A stretch of 64,000 nt of DNA from Shinella sp. SUS2 (lineage in GTDB: Bacteria > Pseudomonadota > Alphaproteobacteria > Rhizobiales > Rhizobiaceae): the NCBI RefSeq assembly GCF_001262505.1, contig NZ_KQ410736.1:114277-178276 (forward strand), read 5' to 3'. The position numbers and the translations under genes are program-made. The notes under the pieces are model-generated. The model saw only the letters and a program-made list of their open reading frames with translations. It was not told the DNA's origin and made no database searches. Shown in pieces: positions 16,441-24,780 of the stretch. Numbering within the stretch: the first letter of the stretch is position 1; every line of letters starts with the position of its first letter.

Positions 16441-17520
16441 GTGTCGGACGACGACAAGGACAGTAAAACAGAACTTCCGACCGAGAAGAAGATTCGCGAC
16501 GCGATGGAGAAGGGCAACACACCCTTTTCGCGCGAGATCACCATCTTCGCCTCGACGCTCGCGATCTATCTCTTTCTCGTCTTCTTCATGCCGGGCGGCG
16601 TTTCCCGCATGAACGAAACGCTGCGCGACTTCTTCGAGCAGCCGGAGGCCTGGAACCTCAAGACCGGCACCGACGTCATCGCCATCTTCCGCCACCTGGG
16701 CTGGGAAGCCGGTGCGATGCTTCTGCCCATTCTCGCGATGATGATGCTCTTCGGCATCGCCTCCTCGGTTCTGCAGAACCTGCCGAGCCCGGTCATGGAG
16801 CGCGTGCGCCCGCAGATCTCCCGCCTCAGTCCAATGAAGGGCCTCAGCCGCCTCTTCGGCAAGCAGGGCCTCGTCGAGTTCGGCAAGTCGCTGATCAAGA
16901 TCCTCATCGTCTCGCTGGTCGTGGCATTCGCCATGCGCGGCGACTACTTCGCCTCGCTCGACACCATGTTTTCCGAGCCGGCGGCGCTCGTCTACATGAT
17001 GACGTCCGACATCAACAAAGTGCTGCTGATCATCCTTTTCGCCACCGCGCTGATCGCCGGCATCGACTTCGCCTGGACGCGTCATCACTGGTTTTCAGAG
17101 CTGATGATGACGAAACAGGAAGTGAAGGAGGAAATGAAACAGTCGCAGGGCGACCCGATCGTGAAGGCCCGCATGCGCTCGATCCAGCGCGACCGCGCAC
17201 GGCGCCGCATGATCACGGCCGTGCCGCGCGCCACGCTCGTCATCGCCAACCCGACCCACTTCGCCGTCGCACTGCGCTACGTGCGCGAGGAGGGCGATGC
17301 CCCGGTGATCGTCGCAAAGGGCCAGGACCTCGTCGCACTGAAGATTCGTGAGATCGCCGAGGAGAACGGAATACCGGTTTTCGAAGACCCGCCGCTCGCA
17401 CGCTCAATGTTTGCGCAAGTCTCGGTGGATAGTGTCATTCCGCCGGTGTTCTACAAAGCCGTGGCGGAGCTGATTCACCGGGTTTATGCAGCTTCGCCCC
17501 AGACCAGACGGGTAAACTAG
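16441..17520 (+). CDS. flhB: flagellar export gate protein FlhB
   Basis: FlhB (359 aa) controls substrate switching of the flagellar type III export gate. The start is taken at GTG 16441 (SDDDKDSKTELPTEKKIRDA), which matches the family N-terminus; an ATG at 16387 in frame falls in the terminator hairpin. Four transmembrane helices lie at about residues 30-210. The cytoplasmic domain contains the autocleavage motif NPTH (within LVIANPTHFAVALRYV), preceded by MKQSQGDPIVKARMRSIQRD. The C-terminal tail is short. A small conserved gene follows 5 bp downstream. Confidence 0.95.
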   Translation: MSDDDKDSKTELPTEKKIRDAMEKGNTPFSREITIFASTLAIYLFLVFFMPGGVSRMNETLRDFFEQPEAWNLKTGTDVIAIFRHLGWEAGAMLLPILAMMMLFGIASSVLQNLPSPVMERVRPQISRLSPMKGLSRLFGKQGLVEFGKSLIKILIVSLVVAFAMRGDYFASLDTMFSEPAALVYMMTSDINKVLLIILFATALIAGIDFAWTRHHWFSELMMTKQEVKEEMKQSQGDPIVKARMRSIQRDRARRRMITAVPRATLVIANPTHFAVALRYVREEGDAPVIVAKGQDLVALKIREIAEENGIPVFEDPPLARSMFAQVSVDSVIPPVFYKAVAELIHRVYAASPQTRRVN

Positions 17521-17525
17521 ATCCG

Positions 17526-17969
17526 ATGAGAAAATGCACCTACTCCGCCGAGCGCGAGAAGATTGTTGCAGAAGCAATCTGCCCGGTCGCCACTGAGCTT
17601 CGCCTGCTCGATGCCGCCGATCTCGTCTCGTTGTTGCGTTTCGAGTGCTACGGGAACCTCGCCGACCTGGTCTCTTCGGCGGCTGAACTCTATTTCCTGC
17701 CGGGCACCGTGAATTTCGGTGCCGGCGGCGATTATCGTCTCGACTGGGACACCGAGCCGGAAGTGACGCTCGACATGGAACTGCGCCCGCAGGGCGTGAC
17801 GGTCTATGCCAAGCTGATGCTCCAGAAGGACAAGGCCGGCGTGGAGGTCACGCACGTGGCGTTCAACAACCCGTCCGCCGATCCTGACGACAATACGGAT
17901 TTCTTGCGCAAGAGCCTGGCGGAGGCGAAGTACGTGAAGTCCAATTCAGGCTCGCAGCACGCTCATTGA
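17526..17969 (+). CDS. conserved small protein next to flhB, function unknown
   Basis: This 147-aa protein starts 5 bp after the flhB stop and is probably cotranscribed with it. It has no signal peptide or membrane segment and is predicted to be a mixed alpha/beta cytoplasmic protein. It opens with MRKCTYSAEREKIVAEAICP, followed by LRLLDAADLVSLLRFECYGN, and has a central strand-rich part (VTLDMELRPQGVTVYAKLML). I recognise no named domain. Its fixed place beside flhB suggests a motility-related role, but only by context. A palindromic repeat follows at 18020. Confidence 0.8.
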   Translation: MRKCTYSAEREKIVAEAICPVATELRLLDAADLVSLLRFECYGNLADLVSSAAELYFLPGTVNFGAGGDYRLDWDTEPEVTLDMELRPQGVTVYAKLMLQKDKAGVEVTHVAFNNPSADPDDNTDFLRKSLAEAKYVKSNSGSQHAH

Positions 17970-18019
17970 GCGTTCGGAGTATCTCCGCTTTTCTCGAATC
18001 GCGAAAACGCATTCAACTC

Positions 18020-18042
18020 ATCCTCGGCCTTGAGCCGAGGAT
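18020..18042. repeat. short palindromic repeat/hairpin between convergent genes
   Basis: A perfect 9-bp inverted repeat (ATCCTCGGC and complement) surrounds a 5-base loop in the 178-bp gap between the flhB-linked gene and visR, which face each other. Similar ATCCTCGG palindromes are common intergenic repeats in alphaproteobacteria. It could also serve as a weak bidirectional terminator, although no T-run follows. The rest of the gap (17970-18147) shows no gene. Confidence 0.5.
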
Positions 18043-18147
18043 CCGTGCTTTGCGCACAGCGGTGGAGGCCCGGGGCAAGCCCAAGCACAACGAAGGGAAG
18101 GCGCCCGGGAGTTCAACGGCGGCTCGGCCACCTCGCCGCCCGTTTCT

Positions 18148-18891
18148 TCAAGTAATATATCCAAGCCGGATGGCCTTTGCGATCGCCTGGATGCGGTTGA
18201 CGGCGTCGAGCTTGGTCGTCGCCGTGCCGAGATAGGCGTTCACGGTATGCACGGAAAGGCCCATCTTCTCGGCGATCGCCTCGGAGATGCAGCCGTCGCC
18301 GGCCATCTGAAGGCAGGCGATCTCGCGCTCGCTGAGCGCTTCGGAAGGGGCAAGCTTCCGCTCTTCCCCGGCCAGCATGTCGATGAGCACCTGGCAGCTC
18401 TTCATGTGCATGTCGACGATGAGATCACTGGACGGAGCGATGAAGGTGCCTGTGAAGACCACATAGCCGTTGCCATGAGCGCCGAGCCGGACGGGAAAGG
18501 CGATGCCCGACCAGGGCAGCAGCCGCGCGGGAAGGCGCGCCGTGAAGGGTTCGGCCCCCGATTCGGCGAACTGGTTGTCGCCGGCCCCTTCCCAGAGCAG
18601 CGGCAGCATCGAGGCCTCGAGATGGGCCAGCATGGCAGCACCGTGTGCTTCGAGAAGCGCACGCGCATTGCCATCCACATTTTGCGCCCAGTTGTGTAGC
18701 GACAGGGTCAACTTGCGGGCTGCCGGCAGACCATGGCCGCTGAGACGGAGCACCGCGAAATGCTCCGCACCGATGACCGTCTGCATCACCTGCAGGCGGG
18801 AAACGAAATCGGATGCCCGTGCCGCCTTCGGTGGACGCGCGAGGCGAATTTCCGTCTCCAGGACAGCGGGGGAGGAAAGCTGGATGTCCAT
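18148..18891 (-). CDS. visR: LuxR-family motility regulator VisR
   Basis: VisR (247 aa) is one half of the VisN/VisR pair known in Sinorhizobium as the top-level activator of flagellar, motor and chemotaxis genes. The N-terminal ~170 residues resemble autoinducer-type sensor domains (central LLPWSGIAFPVRLGAHGNGY). The C-terminal LuxR helix-turn-helix is clear: LSEREIACLQMAGDGCISEA, then IAEKMGLSVHTVNAYLGTA and TTKLDAVNRIQAIAKAIRLG. It lies 135 bp downstream of visN in the same direction. The pair sits between the flhB group and fliF, as in relatives. Any ligand is unknown. Confidence 0.92.
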   Translation of the reverse strand: MDIQLSSPAVLETEIRLARPPKAARASDFVSRLQVMQTVIGAEHFAVLRLSGHGLPAARKLTLSLHNWAQNVDGNARALLEAHGAAMLAHLEASMLPLLWEGAGDNQFAESGAEPFTARLPARLLPWSGIAFPVRLGAHGNGYVVFTGTFIAPSSDLIVDMHMKSCQVLIDMLAGEERKLAPSEALSEREIACLQMAGDGCISEAIAEKMGLSVHTVNAYLGTATTKLDAVNRIQAIAKAIRLGYIT

Positions 18892-19026
18892 GGCAGTTCT
18901 CCTGTCTGTTTGTTCTGCGCCGTTCCGGACGCAGAACCGCTCAAGCGCCTTGCTGTAATCGCGACGGCATGTTGTCTTGCCGCATTGTCCGGAGCCGAAG
19001 CCGTGCTGCTTCGACCGGAAATGCGT

Positions 19027-19770
19027 CTAGACGAGGCTGTTTCGAACGGCCCAGGCGATCGCTTCCGACCGCGTCTTTGTCGCGGTCTTGCGCATCACGC
19101 TGGTGATGTAGTTGTTGATCGTGTTGCGCGAAATACCGAGGATGACGGCGATTTCGTCGCTCGTCTTGCCTTCGGCGATCCAGTAGAGGCACTCGATCTC
19201 GCGCTCGGTCAGGTCCATCTCGCGATCGTGCCGGGCGATCACCCCCTGGCAGCAGACGCTGGCGAAATAGCCGGTCATGACGCCGACATCGCGCAACTTG
19301 CTTTGGGAGAGGATGAAATGCTCCGGGAAGAGCAGCAGGAGCGACATGCGCACCCGGCCGACCTGGAAGGCGATGACGCAGTATTCGCGGCTGACGCCGC
19401 TCGGCATGGCAATATCGTCAGCCATGTGATTGAAACAAGGTTTCAGCAGGCTGAGGCACTTGTCGAGTTCGCTCATGCGGGACTGGCTGGCGACAACGGC
19501 GCCGGCGATGCTGCGCACCAAGTCGAAAGGCCAGTCCGAGGCGACGACCGTCTCCATGCCCGCTTCGGGCGAGATGTCGTGCCGGACGAGAAGGTAGTGG
19601 GAGGCGCTGACATAGTCGGTCAGCGCCCTCAGACCGCAGGACAGGCCGGCGCGATCCGCACAGCGTCCCAGGTGTTGAACCAAAAGTTCACGCGCACTCT
19701 TACGCTCACCCGTCTCGGCAGAGAATCCATAGGATTCCCAGGCCGCGACATCCGACCGGATCGTTTCCAT
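19027..19770 (-). CDS. visN: LuxR-family motility regulator VisN
   Basis: VisN (247 aa from ATG 19770) partners VisR in activating motility genes. The ATG at 19770 has AGGGGG 7 bp upstream. An in-frame ATG at 19806 adds 12 residues, but its AAGGAGG lies only 1 bp away, which is poor spacing. The N-terminal half is a regulatory domain. The C-terminal HTH reads LTEREIECLYWIAEGKTSDE, then IAVILGISRNTINNYITSVM and RKTATKTRSEAIAWAVRNSL. Nearly equal length and layout to VisR support an ancient duplication. Upstream is a 528-bp region with a CtrA-like site at 20016-20030. Confidence 0.9.
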   Translation of the reverse strand: METIRSDVAAWESYGFSAETGERKSARELLVQHLGRCADRAGLSCGLRALTDYVSASHYLLVRHDISPEAGMETVVASDWPFDLVRSIAGAVVASQSRMSELDKCLSLLKPCFNHMADDIAMPSGVSREYCVIAFQVGRVRMSLLLLFPEHFILSQSKLRDVGVMTGYFASVCCQGVIARHDREMDLTEREIECLYWIAEGKTSDEIAVILGISRNTINNYITSVMRKTATKTRSEAIAWAVRNSLV

Positions 19771-20015
19771 GATAGCCCCCTGTTCCGATTCCGAACGGAG
19801 ATCCATGCCTCCTTCCCGTCAAAGGTTCGGAACCGTCCGAACCCCTTCCCGGTCAGGCCGCATCGGCAAGAATCACCAAGCGAATCAGTAACTAAAGTGT
19901 ACATCGGCTATCGCTAAAAACCACCGCCATCTTCTCGGGATTTACTTTTGCCGGCTTCTGTGAGTCTGCACATGCAAGATGATTTGCTTTCCGGCGGCCG
20001 GCATGAGACGAGGGG

Positions 20016-20030
20016 TTAAGCCATTGTTAA
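20016..20030. promoter_or_regulatory. CtrA-box-like site TTAA-N7-TTAA upstream of visN
   Basis: TTAA at 20016-20019 and TTAA at 20027-20030 are separated by exactly 7 bases and followed by CC, matching the alphaproteobacterial CtrA consensus TTAA-N7-TTAA. A third TTAA lies at 20034-20037. The site is 210-246 bp before the possible visN starts, in an AT-rich part of the large gap 19807-20334. If used, it would place the master motility regulator under cell-cycle control. The rest of the gap holds the fliF terminator and no convincing gene. Confidence 0.5.
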
Positions 20031-20287
20031 CCATTAATTATTGGCACACTGCGATCGACACCGCAGAGAAAGACGCTGCTAATTCGTGGAAAAATTGCGA
20101 TCCAGCGCCCAATCACTCAACCGGAGCGGCGATAAATTTTTTTCACCGATCACGCGCCCGTGAGCGCAAGCGCATGCGGCACCGGTGCCAACACGACAAA
20201 TTTGCTGCAACGGGACTGAATGAGCGTTGCCGAAAAGCGACAGGCGGGCGTCAAAAACGGGCATCGCCGTTTTTCGGCGCAAACGAA

Positions 20288-20311
20288 AACGCGGCCGTTT
20301 CCGGCCGCGTT
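20288..20311 (-). terminator. terminator of fliF
   Basis: A perfect 10-bp stem (AACGCGGCCG with its complement, loop TTTC) lies 24 bp after the fliF stop in the leftward direction. It is followed on the minus strand by TTCGTTTG. The T-run is short and interrupted, but the position is right for ending fliF transcription before visN. Confidence 0.65.
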
Positions 20312-20334
20312 GCTGTTCCTTCCGAGTGCCCTGT

Positions 20335-22029
20335 TCAGGCTGCTTCCTTCTCGGCCGACCACTTGCGCAGGATCTTCGCAGCGCGCTCCTCGCTGATCTC
20401 GACCATGCGGCCGAGGCGGCGCTCCGGACCTTCCTTGACACGGCGGTTGAAGGCACCGTCGCCATCGTCGCCGGCATTGAGCAGGTCGTCCGTGCTGTCG
20501 AAGCCGAAGTCCGCACCGAAGCCATCCATGAGGGCCGCTCCGGGGCCGCCGGCGCCGGCGGCGGGAGAGAAGTCGGGCAGTTCGAGGCCACCCATGTCGC
20601 TGTCCAGCGCATTGGCCGAGGCACCGCCACCCGTGACCGAGCGAACCGCCGGACGAAGGCCGAACCAGACCACCACGAAGGCGACACCGAGGAAGGCGAG
20701 TGCGTTGATGATGCCGCCGAGATTGCGCGTCAGCACTTCCATGATGCCGGGACCTGCCACCGCCTCGTCGAGAAGCTGGTGATCGAGGAACTCCATGGCG
20801 GTGATGGTGATGACGTCGCCGCGCTCGGCATTGAGGCCTGCGGCGGACGAGACGATCTTCTGCATCTCCGCGACATAGGCATCGACCTTCGCCTGGTCGG
20901 CCGGCTCGCCCACCATGGCTGCGACACGGGCGCGATTGACCACGACGGCGACCGACAGCTTCTCGACCGTGTAGCTGTTGCGCATGGTGGCAACGGTCTT
21001 GCTGTTGATCTCGTAGTTGGTCTGCTCTTCCTTCTTGTCGGCCTCGTCACTCGACTGCGGACCGTTGGCACCGCCCTGGGGGCCGCCCTGCGGAATGTTC
21101 TGCTCGACGGTTGCGGCCTTGTTGTCGGCCTGCTGCTGCGACTTCTGGCTTTCGCGCGTCACCCGGACGGAGCGCTCGACGCGTGATTCCGGATCGTAGA
21201 CCGTCTCCTGGATCTGCTGGGTATCCATGTTGAGCGCCGCGGTGACGCTGGCGCGGAAGTTGTCCATGCCGAGGAAGGGCGCGAGCGCCTTTTCGATGTT
21301 GCGCTCGACTTCGCTCTGCACGGTCTGTACGGCCGTCAGCGAACGGTTGATCGCGCCGTTCTCGGCATCGTCGCCGGAGGCGAGCAGCTGGCCGGCAGAA
21401 TCGAGGATGGTAACGCCGTCGACCTCGAGGCCAGGAACGGAGGCGGCGACGAGGTGGCGGATCGCGGCGGCCGATTCACGGCCGGCCTGCGCGCTCGCAC
21501 GGATCATGACGGAGGCGGTCGGCACCTGCTCGGCTTTGCGGAAGTTGCCGCGCTCCGGCATGACGATGTGCACGCGGGCGGCGGCGATGCCGCTGATCTG
21601 CTGGATGGTGCGGGCAATCTCGCCTTCGAGCGCCCGGACACGCGTTACTTCCTGCATGAACGAGGTAAGGCCGAGAGAGCCGACCTTGTCGAAAAGTTCG
21701 TAGCCGGAGTTGGCGCTGTTCGGCAGGCCGCGTTCGGCGAGATAGAGGCGCGCCTTGCCCGTCTGGCCGACCGGAACCTCGATGCTCGATCCATCCGTGC
21801 CAGTGTTGAAATCGATATTCGCTTCGGCGAGCGCCAGACTGATCTGGTTCGCATCGGTCTTTTCCAGACCGACATAAAGCGTCTCGTAGGCGGGCTTGTT
21901 GACCAGGATCCCTGCGGCGAGCACGAGACCGATCGAGACGACGGCGGCTCCCGCCAGCATCGCGAGTTTCGCCTGCCCCAGCGAAGCCAGGTTCTTGTAG
22001 ACTTTCGTCAACTGTTCCAACAGATTCAT
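20335..22029 (-). CDS. fliF: flagellar MS-ring protein FliF
   Basis: FliF (564 aa) forms the MS ring, the first flagellar structure in the inner membrane. The start is at ATG 22029 (MNLLEQLTKVYKNLASLGQA); the in-frame extension to 22206 has no ribosome site and adds an atypical N-terminus. The first transmembrane helix lies at about residues 24-46. YscJ-type ring-building motifs follow (VGLEKTDANQISLALAEANI, then ALEGEIARTIQQISGIAAAR with VHIVMPERG). The second transmembrane helix comes near residue 440 (ALAFLGVAFVVVWFGLRP). The C-terminal FliG-binding end is RAAKILRKWSAEKEAA. It is a single gene between visN and the che operon with its own terminator. Confidence 0.97.
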   Translation of the reverse strand: MNLLEQLTKVYKNLASLGQAKLAMLAGAAVVSIGLVLAAGILVNKPAYETLYVGLEKTDANQISLALAEANIDFNTGTDGSSIEVPVGQTGKARLYLAERGLPNSANSGYELFDKVGSLGLTSFMQEVTRVRALEGEIARTIQQISGIAAARVHIVMPERGNFRKAEQVPTASVMIRASAQAGRESAAAIRHLVAASVPGLEVDGVTILDSAGQLLASGDDAENGAINRSLTAVQTVQSEVERNIEKALAPFLGMDNFRASVTAALNMDTQQIQETVYDPESRVERSVRVTRESQKSQQQADNKAATVEQNIPQGGPQGGANGPQSSDEADKKEEQTNYEINSKTVATMRNSYTVEKLSVAVVVNRARVAAMVGEPADQAKVDAYVAEMQKIVSSAAGLNAERGDVITITAMEFLDHQLLDEAVAGPGIMEVLTRNLGGIINALAFLGVAFVVVWFGLRPAVRSVTGGGASANALDSDMGGLELPDFSPAAGAGGPGAALMDGFGADFGFDSTDDLLNAGDDGDGAFNRRVKEGPERRLGRMVEISEERAAKILRKWSAEKEAA

Positions 22030-22244
22030 TCTGTTCCCGCACGGACTAGTCGCCTGGGCCCCGGCCAACATGCCGGCACGATCAGACGCATTTTCAATCT
22101 CGTGGGACGGAACCGGCACATTTCCGCACGCGCCGACCTGCCCCATGGAATACGCGGATCTAACTGATCCGGGCTGGAGACTAGACCGTGAAACTTGCGC
22201 GAGCATTTCGTTGCCGCGCGCCGGGCAAAAGCGGCAGAACGAAA

Positions 22245-22267
22245 GACGGCGCCTGGAGGGCGCCGTC
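22245..22267 (-). terminator. terminator of the che operon
   Basis: A perfect 9-bp stem (GACGGCGCC with its complement, 5-base loop) lies 28 bp after the cheT stop in the leftward direction. On the minus strand it is followed by TTTCGTT. It fits the end of the long mcp-to-cheT unit. The remaining gap up to fliF (22030-22244) must hold the fliF promoter; nothing specific is recognised. Confidence 0.7.
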
Positions 22268-22295
22268 GAACATTCTGATTATATTGGGAAATAGG

Positions 22296-22685
22296 CTAAA
22301 ATGCCTCAAAATCGCCAGCAGCCTTGCCGAGCGGCTGGGAGTGGCCGTGGCGCATTCCGTTGCTCAGCGCCTTCTGCATGTCCGCAAGTTTCACCAGATT
22401 GAGCGCCGTCGTGACATCGACGATCCAGCTATCGGGAATGCTTGCAGTGATGGTGTCGATGAACTCGGCAAGCCCGCGCGTCTTCTGCACGGCAAGATCG
22501 ATACCCTGCAGCACCATCATGCGCTCGGCAGCATCCAGCACAGCATCGCCATGGATGCCGGCGAGCTGCGGTTCGATGCGTTCGATCAGATAGGCGACAT
22601 CGTGCAGTTCGGACACGATCCGCATCAGGACATCCGGAAGGGCTTCCTCCATGGCAGGGACTGCACTCAGATACTCGGCTTGCAT
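22296..22685 (-). CDS. cheT: CheT-like protein, last gene of the che operon
   Basis: This 129-aa, mostly helical cytoplasmic protein is encoded after cheD, the place of orf10/cheT in the S. meliloti che operon. The sequence shows long amphipathic helices (EEALPDVLMRIVSELHDVAY, then LDAAERMMVLQGIDLAVQKT with RGLAEFIDTITASIP), reminiscent of small chemotaxis phosphatase or adaptor proteins. A CheZ-like motif is not certain. It lies 96 bp after cheD and just before a terminator. Assignment as CheT is by position and size; the biochemical role is not shown by the sequence. Confidence 0.72.
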   Translation of the reverse strand: MQAEYLSAVPAMEEALPDVLMRIVSELHDVAYLIERIEPQLAGIHGDAVLDAAERMMVLQGIDLAVQKTRGLAEFIDTITASIPDSWIVDVTTALNLVKLADMQKALSNGMRHGHSQPLGKAAGDFEAF

Positions 22686-22781
22686 GGATTACCCTTTTCC
22701 CCGTACGAGGCCGTCACCCTCTGGGACGGCCGGCTACGCAACACTGTTCGTACTTTCGCGCCCTTGCGACGAAACCGCCGC

Positions 22782-23336
22782 TCAGAAGAATTCGATCGAG
22801 CTTTCGACAGGCTTGGCAACAGGTGCGGGCCGCTGCTCCAGTGCCACCGTCTTCTGCGTCTCGACGCCCGTCAGGGCATATTGCCGGGCCCGGCCGCTCG
22901 ACGGCCAGTATTCCAGCTTCCGGCCGTGCTCGCCGCCGGTGCTTTCGCCAACGACCTTGATGCCTTCGTCCATCAGGAACTGCCGGGCAAAGCGCGCATT
23001 CTGCTCGCCGACATTGGAGAAGCGCGCGATCGTCCTCGCCCCGCCGAAGATCTTCGCCTCCAGCCGGTCACGCCGCGCGCCCTGCTTCAGGAGGCCGTTG
23101 ATCAGAAGCTCCATCAGATGCACGCCGTAGCGCGTGGCGTCCCCCCCCGAGGCCATGGCTTCGGCCGAGCCGGGGAGCAGGAAGTGATTCATCCCCCCGA
23201 CGCCAACGACCGGGTCGCGCATGCAGGCGGCCACACAGGACCCGAGAATGGTGGTGAGCACCACATTCGGGTCGTTGAGGACCTTGTATTCGCCCTGAAT
23301 GACATGGACGCGGCGCGTCCCGGCGTCTGATATCAT
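22782..23336 (-). CDS. cheD: chemoreceptor glutamine deamidase CheD
   Basis: CheD (184 aa) deamidates specific glutamines of chemoreceptors and takes part in adaptation. The catalytic cysteine lies in ILGSCVAACMRDPVVGVGGM and the histidine follows at once in NHFLLPG, the family's Cys/His arrangement; a conserved Thr lies earlier in the same strand (VVLTT). The C-terminal ~40 residues are less conserved. It overlaps cheY2 by 4 bp. The length is in the normal range. Confidence 0.95.
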   Translation of the reverse strand: MISDAGTRRVHVIQGEYKVLNDPNVVLTTILGSCVAACMRDPVVGVGGMNHFLLPGSAEAMASGGDATRYGVHLMELLINGLLKQGARRDRLEAKIFGGARTIARFSNVGEQNARFARQFLMDEGIKVVGESTGGEHGRKLEYWPSSGRARQYALTGVETQKTVALEQRPAPVAKPVESSIEFF

Positions 23337-23722
23337 TTCAATGCCCCGAACACGGCTTCGATGGCCGCCTTCATCTTCTCGATGGTGAACGGCTTGGCGA
23401 GGACGTTGTTCGCACCGAGGGCCGCCGCCTTCTGCACCAGCGCACGGTCGCCCTGCGCGGTGAGAATGATGAAGGCCGCCTTCTTGGTGGTGGGGTTCGA
23501 CCGCACCGCCTGAAGGAACTCGATGCCGTCCATCTTCGGCATGTTGAAGTCGGAGATGACGAGATGGTGCGGCTGCTGGGACATGATGGCCATGCCCTGC
23601 GCGCCGTCGCCGGCCGCCGTGATCTGCTTGAAGCCGAGCTGCTGCAGGGCATCGCCCAGAAGCAGGCGGCTCGTCACCTGATCGTCAACGATAAGAACTT
23701 TGATTTTTTCAGCGATAGACAT
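23333..23722 (-). CDS. cheY2: chemotaxis response regulator CheY2
   Basis: This 129-aa single-domain receiver has the acidic pair in VLIVDDQVTSRLLLGDALQQ, the phospho-acceptor Asp in HHLVISDFNMPKMDGIEFL, Thr in FIILTAQGD and Lys in NNVLAKPFTIEK. In S. meliloti the CheY encoded between cheB and cheD is CheY2, the main regulator acting on the motor, whereas CheY1 near the operon start is a phosphate sink. The number here follows that position. The start overlaps the cheB stop by 1 bp and its stop overlaps cheD by 4 bp. Confidence 0.93.
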   Translation of the reverse strand: MSIAEKIKVLIVDDQVTSRLLLGDALQQLGFKQITAAGDGAQGMAIMSQQPHHLVISDFNMPKMDGIEFLQAVRSNPTTKKAAFIILTAQGDRALVQKAAALGANNVLAKPFTIEKMKAAIEAVFGALK

Positions 23723-24780
23723 TATTCGCTCCCTTCTCTACGGGCCGCAGTTATTTTCAAGACTTCCTCCCCGATGGAGGAGAGCGGAAACTGGTGTTCT
23801 ACGGCGCCAAGCTCGAAAGCCACTCTCGGCATTCCATATACGACGCAGGTTTTTTCGTTCTGGCCGATGGTCCGCGCCCCTGCGTGACGCATTTTCAACA
23901 GGCCGCTTGCCCCGTCCCGGCCCATGCCGGTGAGGATGACGCCGACGGCGTTCCGGCCGGCAAGCTCGGCCACCGAATCGAACAGCACATCCACCGAAGG
24001 GCGGTGGCCGTTGACCGGATCCCGTTCCACCAGCCGGCAGCAGGGCGCATGCGGGTTGGCGATCTGGAGATGGCGTTCACCACCGGGAGCCAGATAGATT
24101 TTGCCGATCTCGAGCCGCGCACCGTCCGTCGCTTCCTGCACCACGGGAGCGCAGAGCCGGTTCAGCCGGTCGGCGAAGCTCTTGGTGAAGGTCGGCGGCA
24201 TGTGCTGCGTGATCACCGTCGGCGGGCAGTTGACCGGGAACTTCTGCAGCACCGCGATCAGTGCCTCCACACCACCCGTCGATGCACCGATGGCGATCAC
24301 ACGCCGGCCGGGCTTGTAGGCGGCGACCGGATTGACGTTGGCAGCGGTCGGCGCGAGCGGCGGCACATCCGTACGGACCTGGCGGCGCTGCGAGCGGGCG
24401 GCGGCCTTCACCTTTTCGGCAAGGTCGCCGAAGGGACGGGCATCGCCCGGCTGCGGCTTGCCGACGCAATCGAACGCACCGATCTCCAGCGCCATCAGCG
24501 AGGCTTCGGCACCGCGATGGGTGAGCGTCGAGACCATGATGACCGGCATGGGCCGGAGCTTCATGATCTTGTCGAGGAATTCGAGCCCGTTCATGTTCGG
24601 CATCTCGATATCCAGCGTCACAACGTCGGGATTGAGCTGCTTGATCGCGTTGCGGGCCTCCATGGCGTCGCCGGCCTGCCCGATGACGTTAACGTCCGGG
24701 TCGGCATTGAGCACGGCCGTGATCAGGCCGCGCATGGTCGGCGAATCGTCGACAACGAGTACGCGCGCGGGTGCCATCAT
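23722..24780 (-). CDS. cheB: chemotaxis response regulator methylesterase CheB
   Basis: CheB (352 aa) removes methyl groups from chemoreceptors when phosphorylated by CheA. The start is taken at ATG 24780 (MMAPARVLVVDDSPTMRGLI); the reading frame stays open far upstream within cheR, but that part is antisense-like filler. The receiver domain holds the Asp in VVTLDIEMPNMNGLEFLDKI. The C-terminal esterase domain has the Ser in IGASTGGVEAL, the His in THMPPTFTKSFADRLN and the Asp in GMGRDGASGLLKM. It overlaps cheR by 4 bp and cheY2 by 1 bp. Confidence 0.96.
   Translation of the reverse strand: MMAPARVLVVDDSPTMRGLITAVLNADPDVNVIGQAGDAMEARNAIKQLNPDVVTLDIEMPNMNGLEFLDKIMKLRPMPVIMVSTLTHRGAEASLMALEIGAFDCVGKPQPGDARPFGDLAEKVKAAARSQRRQVRTDVPPLAPTAANVNPVAAYKPGRRVIAIGASTGGVEALIAVLQKFPVNCPPTVITQHMPPTFTKSFADRLNRLCAPVVQEATDGARLEIGKIYLAPGGERHLQIANPHAPCCRLVERDPVNGHRPSVDVLFDSVAELAGRNAVGVILTGMGRDGASGLLKMRHAGARTIGQNEKTCVVYGMPRVAFELGAVEHQFPLSSIGEEVLKITAARREGSE

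Noticed and set aside
22030..22206. Longer FliF start adding 59 residues
   Set aside because: No ribosome site, and the MNLLEQL start at 22029 matches the family.
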